DNA of 9,502 nt from Armatimonadota bacterium (lineage in GTDB: Bacteria; Armatimonadota; Fimbriimonadia; Fimbriimonadales; Fimbriimonadaceae). The position numbers were made by a program, and so were the translations under genes. This document shows, piece by piece, positions 5,720 to 9,502 of the stretch (position 1 is the stretch's first letter; each line of letters opens with the position of its first letter). The notes under the pieces were generated by a model. The model was given only the letters and a program-made list of their open reading frames with translations, did not search any database and was not told the origin of the DNA. The DNA is taken from assembly GCA_023423495.1 (NCBI GenBank), contig JAFAFM010000013.1, forward strand, positions 1-9,502. The letters are read 5' to 3'.

Positions 5720-5736
5720 ATATGCCCTTGGCATAT
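5720..5736. promoter_or_regulatory. inverted repeat ATATGCC-CTT-GGCATAT, candidate operator
   Basis: Seven-base half-sites match perfectly around a 3-nt centre. The site lies in the 299-nt region between the divergent PEP-CTERM gene and the small gene at 5840. Its right half overlaps the candidate -35 box at 5728-5733, as a repressor site would. Confidence 0.4.
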
Positions 5737-5756
5737 GCTCAAACAGAAGCTAATAT
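5728..5756 (+). promoter_or_regulatory. candidate promoter for the 5840-6366 gene pair
   Basis: TTGGCA at 5728-5733 (5 of 6) and TAATAT at 5751-5756 (4 of 6) are spaced by 17 nt. Transcription would begin near 5763 and leave a leader of about 76 nt before the TTG start at 5840. The rest of 5541-5839 holds no gene; the 9-bp AAGTGTAAG occurs twice, at 5596-5604 and 5654-5662. Confidence 0.38.
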
Positions 5757-5799
5757 CAAGATAGCCGGCACAGGAATTAAAAACGGCGGTAATTGTCAA

Positions 5800-5820
5800 G
5801 GCGCGAGGTGGCGCGCGCCA
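5800..5820. repeat. GC-rich palindrome in the leader of the 5840 gene
   Basis: TGGCGCGCGCCA at 5809-5820 is a perfect 12-bp palindrome. GGCGCG at 5800-5805 can also pair with CGCGCC at 5814-5819 to form a hairpin. It ends 7 nt before the GGGGG that probably serves as ribosome-binding site, so it may affect translation or bind a protein. No T-tract follows, so it is not a terminator. Confidence 0.4.
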
Positions 5821-5839
5821 TTAGTTGGGGGTTTTGGCT

Positions 5840-6094
5840 TTGAAACACCATTACGTCATCGACGGCTTTGCCGTGCACGTCACACCGATCAGGCTTGGGT
5901 ATGAGGCTCATACCGAGCTTGATGGCTGTTTGATCACCAGAACCTTTACCATCGAGGGGATCGAGACTGGGACGAGGGTTCTCCAGCCTGACGAAGCAGA
6001 TGATAGCTGCCCGCCCGAATATGTTCCCGACCCCCGTTGTCAGTCCGCTCTCGAGAAAGCTGTCCGCAAAGTTATCGATCTGCGTCTAAAGTAG
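5840..6094 (+). CDS. small protein of unknown function (84 aa)
   Basis: Unrecognised. The frame is closed upstream by a stop at 5822-5824 and offers only TTG starts. I chose TTG at 5840 because GGGGG at 5827-5831 lies 8 nt ahead; TTG at 5825 or 5834 is possible. The protein starts MKHHYVIDGFAVHVTPIRLG and looks like a run of short beta strands (YVIDGFAVHVTPIRL, ITRTFTIEGIE), then an acidic Pro-containing loop with Cys57 and Cys67 (DDSCPPEYVPDPRC) and a basic C-terminal helix (LEKAVRKVIDLRLK). There is no signal peptide or membrane segment, so a cytoplasmic location is likely. The next gene starts 12 nt after its stop, so the two form an operon. The strand pattern could suit a small nucleic-acid- or metal-binding protein, but no motif proves this. 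Confidence 0.6.
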   Translation: MKHHYVIDGFAVHVTPIRLGYEAHTELDGCLITRTFTIEGIETGTRVLQPDEADDSCPPEYVPDPRCQSALEKAVRKVIDLRLK

Positions 6095-6105
6095 CGGAGT
6101 CGCAA

Positions 6106-6366
6106 ATGGAAGAGAGCCACAAGCCGCAGAATCATTGGGTGAAAGGCTATCTCGTGCAAACGGCCGAGACGGCTTTTGGCGATATTGTGGCGACGATAAT
6201 TCGGGCAGATCGAATGGTGGCGCTCACGTTGCGTAAGGGTGAGTTTGTCGATCTAATTGTCGGCAGCCCTGAACTGGGAGCAAATGCGACGGAAGAAGAA
6301 TTGGCTGCGCTTAAATACGCCGCCACCGCCCTGCATGAATCTCAGCACGCTCACGTTACAGAATAG
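6106..6366 (+). CDS. small protein of unknown function, second gene of the pair (86 aa)
   Basis: Unrecognised. The ATG at 6106 has GGAG at 6096-6099 with 6 nt spacing, which favours it over longer readings of the frame that overlap the previous gene. The N-terminal half alternates hydrophobic residues as in beta strands (GYLVQTAETAFGDIVATIIRADRMVALTLRKGEFVDLIVG). The C-terminal part is an Ala/Glu-rich helix (TEEELAALKYAATALHESQH) ending in a His-containing tail. No signal peptide or membrane segment is present. Its tight spacing with the 5840 gene suggests the products act together, possibly as a complex. A GC-rich hairpin starts 4 nt after the stop (6370-6407). A toxin-antitoxin pair was considered because of size and arrangement, but neither protein shows a known toxin or DNA-binding motif. 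Confidence 0.65.
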   Translation: MEESHKPQNHWVKGYLVQTAETAFGDIVATIIRADRMVALTLRKGEFVDLIVGSPELGANATEEELAALKYAATALHESQHAHVTE

Positions 6367-6369
6367 TGA

Positions 6370-6407
6370 GGCCCGGTTTGGGGGATTCGGGGGGAAACAA
6401 CCGGGCC
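6370..6407 (+). terminator. GC-rich hairpin after the small gene pair, no T-tract
   Basis: GGCCCGGTT at 6370-6378 pairs perfectly with AACCGGGCC at 6399-6407 around a 20-nt G-rich loop. It begins 4 nt after the stop of the 6106 gene, where a terminator would be, but AGAGATGATG follows instead of a T-run. It may protect the 3' end or stop transcription with a factor. Confidence 0.5.
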
Positions 6408-6748
6408 AGAGATGATGCCAGTAGTTATTTGGGGAACTCTACCGCTCTCCACTTCTTGCTACGGGCAGCTCGGTGTCAATGGTTTGAAGAAGTCATAAGA
6501 AAAGCATAGGAAAGCTTTGCATAAAAAGAGGCCGGGATTTATGACGGGCCCGGCCAGATATGAAATTGATTTCTCCGACTGATTGGTGAATTTAGCTTTG
6601 CTGACTCACTCTCCTAATGTATGGAACGACAGTGGTTCCGTTTACGGCGACTGGGATTGCTAAACCGGTAAATCTGCTGGTCGCTGGTTTAAGTTTGTGA
6701 AGTCAAGTCCGCGTCATTAATGTCTCGCGCCGCGGGCTAAAATTCCGC
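6408..6748. other. non-coding stretch upstream of the GH172 gene
   Basis: I see no gene here on either strand. It must hold the promoter of the gene at 6749, but no strong -35/-10 pair stands out. The one structured element is the hairpin at 6530-6555. AAAGCTTT at 6511-6518 is a short palindrome. A/T-rich patches are mixed with short GC blocks. Confidence 0.5.
6523..6555 (-). terminator. terminator-like hairpin facing the minus strand
   Basis: GGCCGGG at 6530-6536 pairs with CCCGGCC at 6549-6555 around a 12-nt loop. Read on the minus strand the stem is followed by TCTTTTTAT, so it has terminator form in that direction. No minus-strand gene lies upstream of it in the 190 nt to the GH172 start, which leaves its purpose open. 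Confidence 0.42.
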
Positions 6749-7828
6749 ATGCACGGATATGGCTCGCTGGCCCAACTTCCCTTCTTGCGAAACTACGAAT
6801 CCCGCCGATCGAGCAGTTATGACGTAACGGGTGGGAATGCAGACTGGGTCACGATCGAACCGGGGCAATCTGCCCCACTCCTAAAGACCGACCAGCGGGG
6901 TTGCGTCAAGCACATCTGGCTGACCGTCGGCAATGATGACACCTACCCGCGAAAATGCGTCATCCGAATGTGGTGGGATGGCGAGGAGAATCCCTCGGTT
7001 GAAGTCCCGCTCGGTGACTTCTTTGGCATCGGCCATGGTTTAAGGCGCAACTTCACGTCGGCCCCCTTGCAGATGTCACCAGAAGATGGGCGCGGTTTTA
7101 ACTGTTGGTGGCCAATGCCATTCGACGGTGCCCGGATCGAGGTCCAAAACGAGTGCGAGGGACCCGTAAATCTGTACTTCTATGTGGATTGGGAGGAGTA
7201 TCCCGTTACTGTGGAGTCAGAACCTCCGGCCCGGTTTCATGCGCAATGGCGGCGCGAGAATCCGACTTCGGGCTGGCTCACGGAAAAGCTTGGGCCGGAC
7301 AACTATCTGCGCATCTGGTCCGAGAATCCGAATCTCTCTGATCGAGACAACTACGTCATTTTGGAGGCTGAGGGCGACGGCATTTACGTAGGCTGCAACT
7401 TAAACATTGACTGCTTCCAACGTCAGGGGAATGATTGGTATGGCGAGGGCGACGACATGATCGTCATCGACGGAGAGCCCTGGCCGCCACGGCTGCACGG
7501 TACCGGAACGGAGGATTATCTCAACACGGCCTTCGGGCCCACGCAGGAGTTTAGTGCGCCTTACCAGGGCATCACGGTGAATTCTGGCAATGCGGATTGG
7601 CGGTGGCGCGGCAAGAACTCCATGTATCGCTTTCACATCGCGGATCCGATCCGGTTCCGTAAGTCGATCAGGGTGAGCATCGAGCATGGCCACGCCAATA
7701 AACTTTCGAATGATTACTCCAGCACGGCCTATTGGTATCAGCACGAGCCGCATCGGCCCTTCCCGGCTTTGCTGCCCGTTGATGAGCGGCTGCCGCGCCC
7801 CAACGAGCCGGAGTTTGGAAAAGAATAA
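6749..7828 (+). CDS. GH172 family (DUF2961) glycoside hydrolase, cytoplasmic (359 aa)
   Basis: The whole length matches the DUF2961 family, now glycoside hydrolase family 172. Landmarks in order: the N-terminal YESRRSSSYDVTGGNADWVTIEPGQ, CVKHIWLTV near residues 52-60, MWWDGEENPSVEVPLGDFFGIGHG at 74-97, WYGEGDD at 230-236, HGTGTEDYLNTAFGP at 250-264, and a C-terminal YSSTAYWYQHEPHRPFP. Characterised members act on alpha-D-fructofuranosides or alpha-D-arabinofuranosides through two glutamates about twenty residues apart and assemble as oligomers. Glu233 and Glu255 are my candidates for that pair, from spacing and motif only. There is no signal peptide, so it should be cytoplasmic and act on imported sugars. 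The ATG at 6749 fits the family N-terminus although no Shine-Dalgarno is evident. A two-helix membrane protein follows 88 nt later; no transporter for its substrate is adjacent. Confidence 0.95.
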   Translation: MHGYGSLAQLPFLRNYESRRSSSYDVTGGNADWVTIEPGQSAPLLKTDQRGCVKHIWLTVGNDDTYPRKCVIRMWWDGEENPSVEVPLGDFFGIGHGLRRNFTSAPLQMSPEDGRGFNCWWPMPFDGARIEVQNECEGPVNLYFYVDWEEYPVTVESEPPARFHAQWRRENPTSGWLTEKLGPDNYLRIWSENPNLSDRDNYVILEAEGDGIYVGCNLNIDCFQRQGNDWYGEGDDMIVIDGEPWPPRLHGTGTEDYLNTAFGPTQEFSAPYQGITVNSGNADWRWRGKNSMYRFHIADPIRFRKSIRVSIEHGHANKLSNDYSSTAYWYQHEPHRPFPALLPVDERLPRPNEPEFGKE

Positions 7829-7916
7829 GAATGCTGAGATCAGCGGCCAACCCAAGGTCACCGGGGGGGCGGTAGGCGTTCAAGAAGGAGCGGCTTTGGT
7901 CGCGGGAGAACGACTA

Positions 7917-8204
7917 ATGAAGAACTTGATCGACACCAATATGAGTGACAGCGAGGCGAAACAGCAGCATCGGGAAGGCGGGGTCGCCAAGGCCATCGAG
8001 CAGCAGACAGCGAAGATCCCGTCGGACGTTTTCCTCTGGACAGCAATGGGCGCAATCGGCGCTTCCCTGTTTATGGAGCTCTCCGGCCGCAAGCAGACCG
8101 GAAACTTCATCGCCACCTGGGTTCCCACACTTCTGATCCTTGGTGTCTATAACAAGATCGTCAAAACTGAGGGCTCAGATCGAACAGAGGACTGGGCGCG
8201 TTAA
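7917..8204 (+). CDS. conserved small two-helix membrane protein of unknown function (95 aa)
   Basis: The ATG at 7917 has GGGAG at 7904-7908, 8 nt ahead. Earlier in-frame ATGs lie inside the GH172 gene, and an ATG at 7941 has no ribosome-binding site. The N-terminal 36 residues are polar and charged, including AIEQQTAKIPSDVFLW. Two hydrophobic helices follow, at about 37-55 (DVFLWTAMGAIGASLFMEL) and 63-79 (NFIATWVPTLLILGVYN), then a short charged tail (KIVKTEGSDRTEDWAR). I recall similar small proteins with an 'EQTAK-PSD-FLW ... W-PT-L-LG-YNK-VK' pattern in several phyla, without known function; this memory is not checked. The short loop of about seven residues suggests a helical hairpin with both ends on one side of the membrane. 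It may share the GH172 transcript and is followed by a terminator. Confidence 0.82.
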   Translation: MKNLIDTNMSDSEAKQQHREGGVAKAIEQQTAKIPSDVFLWTAMGAIGASLFMELSGRKQTGNFIATWVPTLLILGVYNKIVKTEGSDRTEDWAR

Positions 8205-8214
8205 CGAGTTATCG

Positions 8215-8247
8215 AGTCCGCTCGATTCTGTTTCGGGCGGACTTTTT
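8215..8247 (+). terminator. intrinsic terminator after the GH172/membrane-protein genes
   Basis: AGTCCGCTCG at 8215-8224 pairs with CGGGCGGACT at 8234-8243, with one T-G wobble, and is followed by a T-run to 8247. It begins 10 nt after the stop of the membrane protein gene and 6 nt before the end of the convergent prepilin gene. On the minus strand no T-run follows, so it acts on plus-strand transcripts. Confidence 0.83.
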
Positions 8248-8252
8248 GCTGT

Positions 8253-9077
8253 TTAGAAGTCCATTCCGTTCCAGTACCGATCGACTTCTTCGACCGTTGT
8301 GCCTGCGCCCTTCAGCTTTCCAACTGGCGTGTACTTGACGTGCCCATCCAGCCATCCGACGATCACGCTCTTCGGGTCGAACCTGCCCCAAAGTTGGCCC
8401 TGTGACCGGGCGTTTGGATAGGTAACGGTTGTGTCCCAAAAAGATGGCGCATCGACACGGTGATAACCGATGGGGTTAGACACGACGGGTCGCCCAGGCG
8501 ACACCACGTCTTTGCCCGAAGCTTCAGCAAACATGACCGTGCTGGCCGGCGTCCCAAGGCTGGTGGCTGACCGTCCGAAATAGGTGAAAGCACCCATCGC
8601 GCCGACTTGGATATCGTTCAAATAGCGGCGGTTGAACCCATAGCTGGCGTAGTGGCCGAAGTTGTACCAATAGAGCGTGCTGGTCTTATCAAATCGACCC
8701 TTTCCAGATCCGTCCGCTAGGGTTGGATCATCAGATTTGTCTGTAGGGCAATAGAACATATCCGTGTTCTTGCTGTATGGCATGAGGAGCAGTGGGTATC
8801 CGTATCGGCAGAACGTTCCAAAGCAGGCGGTCGGGTAGGTTTGTGCCACATCGTCGGTGTTGGTGCCGTTTCGAATCATCGGAGCGATAACGTCGTCATA
8901 GTCCCCCATGTAGAGAATCGCTGCAAGTGCGGACTGTTTAACATTGCTAATGCTGGCGGTTTTCTTCGCTGCCATCTTGGCCTGTGCAAAGACCGGGAAT
9001 AGAATCGCAGCGAGGATCGCAATGATTGCGATAACTACCAAAAGTTCGATGAGGGTGAAACCCTGACGCTTGCCCAT
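8253..9077 (-). CDS. secreted prepilin-like protein, canonical N-terminal cleavage/methylation domain (274 aa)
   Basis: MGKRQG followed by [18 protein letters not shown] is a textbook class III signal: G6^F7 cleavage, Glu at mature position 5 and a hydrophobic helix. The next residues, [24 protein letters not shown], are what I associate with Armatimonadota members of this family. [14 protein letters not shown] and the C-terminal [14 protein letters not shown] correspond to the three further landmarks of H-X9-DG prepilin-like proteins. Ten residues before the final Asp-Gly, however, there is Asp instead of His. The length (274) is typical, clearly longer than the two pseudopilins at 746 and 3249. 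The start is fixed by the signal motif; its ribosome-binding site is weak. It would be exported, processed and methylated by a prepilin peptidase encoded elsewhere. It probably has its own promoter in the 123 nt behind the permease gene. Its specific role is unknown. Confidence 0.95.
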   Translation of the reverse strand: MGKRQGFTLIELLVVIAIIAILAAILFPVFAQAKMAAKKTASISNVKQSALAAILYMGDYDDVIAPMIRNGTNTDDVAQTYPTACFGTFCRYGYPLLLMPYSKNTDMFYCPTDKSDDPTLADGSGKGRFDKTSTLYWYNFGHYASYGFNRRYLNDIQVGAMGAFTYFGRSATSLGTPASTVMFAEASGKDVVSPGRPVVSNPIGYHRVDAPSFWDTTVTYPNARSQGQLWGRFDPKSVIVGWLDGHVKYTPVGKLKGAGTTVEEVDRYWNGMDF

Positions 9078-9143
9078 ATCGTCAGTTTTGTCAACTCCAT
9101 AAACACACCGCTTGTTATTTTTGATGGAACCTTCGCTGAGTTA

Positions 9144-9156
9144 TTGTCGGCGACAA
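9144..9156. repeat. inverted repeat TTGTCG-G-CGACAA upstream of the prepilin gene
   Basis: Two perfect 6-base half-sites flank one central base. It sits 67 nt upstream of the prepilin start in the 123-nt gap behind the permease gene, where a promoter is expected, so it may be an operator. It lacks a T-run and is short for a terminator. Confidence 0.3.
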
Positions 9157-9200
9157 CTTTCAGCAAGGCCGGCAGGCGACCGTTAAAAATGTAAAGGCGC

Positions 9201-9502
9201 TTACATTCCGACGCCGGTGTAGTGCTTCAACCCTTTCGTCCATAACAACTTCCCCAGGAGGGAGCAAACGACGATCCAAGCCGCCTGCATGATGAGTACC
9301 CGATAAACATCGGGTCCCGTTATCCGCCCCACCAGGATTTCGGTTGGACCTCCGGTGGTGTAATAGAAGGGCAGCCAACGCGACAACTCGGCGGCCCAGC
9401 CGGGCAAAACCGCCACCGGAAAGAGTTGGCCGGAGAGGAAGAGCATCGGCACGTAGTACAGCTCAAAGATGGACATGACCTCTTGGGTGAAGAGGGCCAG
9501 CA
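9201..9502 (-). CDS. ABC-2 type transporter permease, C-terminal part, cut by window edge
   Basis: The last 99 residues are present; the gene starts beyond the right edge. The order LFLSGQLFPVAVLPGW, WLPFYYTTGGPTEILVGRI, a further hydrophobic helix (LIMQAAWIVVCSLLGKLLW) and the ending TKGLKHYTGVGM matches the C-terminal end of the uncharacterised ABC-2 permeases of the COG3694/COG4587 type. There 'LPF-Y-...-P-EI--G' precedes the last membrane helix and 'W-RGL--Y-GVG' closes the protein. Three hydrophobic segments are visible. Such permeases usually come as a pair encoded beside an ATP-binding subunit; those genes would lie to the right. Substrate unknown. The stop is followed after 123 nt by the prepilin gene on the same strand, with no clear terminator between; a short TGTAA/TTACA repeat spans the stop at about 9190-9205. 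Confidence 0.88.
   Translation of the reverse strand, partial: LALFTQEVMSIFELYYVPMLFLSGQLFPVAVLPGWAAELSRWLPFYYTTGGPTEILVGRITGPDVYRVLIMQAAWIVVCSLLGKLLWTKGLKHYTGVGM

Noticed and set aside
5840..6366. Toxin-antitoxin system
   Set aside because: The size and spacing fit, but neither protein shows a recognisable toxin fold, DNA-binding motif or catalytic signature.
7400..7861. 153-codon minus-strand frame
   Set aside because: It is a shadow of the GH172 gene, whose family match covers the entire region.
7686..7916. Upstream extension of the two-helix membrane protein into the GH172 gene
   Set aside because: The added residues are an out-of-frame reading of the GH172 C-terminus; the ATG at 7917 has a proper ribosome-binding site.
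1..9502. CRISPR array, tRNA genes, insertion sequences or prophage genes
   Set aside because: I saw no regularly spaced repeats, cloverleaf structures, transposase or phage structural motifs on either strand.

Overview
The window looks like a stretch of an Armatimonadota chromosome, probably of the Fimbriimonadia type. The main reason is the secreted prepilin-like protein at the right end, whose N-terminus combines a class III signal (G^[18 protein letters not shown]) with a following FPVFAQAK segment, a combination I associate with that phylum. A PEP-CTERM protein, a DUF2961/GH172 protein and moderate G+C fit this, but the assignment is inference. There are no tRNA or rRNA genes, no CRISPR array and no recognisable insertion sequence.

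Layout. 1-217 (-): the N-terminus of a beta-type DNA methyltransferase that continues off the left edge, diverging from a small unknown gene at 299-502 (+). 541-2309 (+): a tight four-gene cluster behind a plausible sigma70-type promoter, with a 58-aa exported peptide, a pseudopilin-like protein, a 12-cysteine secreted protein and a membrane-anchored protein that may have an NTF2-like fold. The first three genes overlap each other and the last follows at 20 nt. 2310-2804: about 500 bases with no gene I can call. 2805-2842: a strong intrinsic terminator only 15 nt ahead of the next gene. 2858-4325 (+): a second cluster with a small coiled-coil lipoprotein, a second pseudopilin with an H-X9-DG C-terminus, and a membrane-anchored coiled-coil protein. 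The two coiled-coil proteins look like paralogues (16 identities in 51 ungapped positions), so the pseudopilin sits between two related partners.

4393-4830 (+) is a GNAT acetyltransferase, convergent with a PEP-CTERM surface protein at 4902-5540 (-) that ends at a clear terminator. The region 5541-5839 separates the PEP-CTERM gene from a divergent pair of small unknown genes (5840-6366, +). It holds an inverted repeat over a candidate promoter and a GC-rich palindrome in the leader. 6367-6748 is non-coding with two GC-rich hairpins. 6749-8204 (+) carries a cytoplasmic GH172-type glycosidase and a two-helix membrane protein, closed by a terminator. On the minus strand at the right end are a canonical full-length prepilin-like protein (8253-9077) and the C-terminus of an ABC-2 type permease (9201 to the edge).

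Taken together, the left half is dominated by small exported proteins organised around two divergent pseudopilins. These are the least described part of the window and the best candidates for an uncharacterised secretion or surface-assembly module. The right half is ordinary accessory metabolism and envelope genes.
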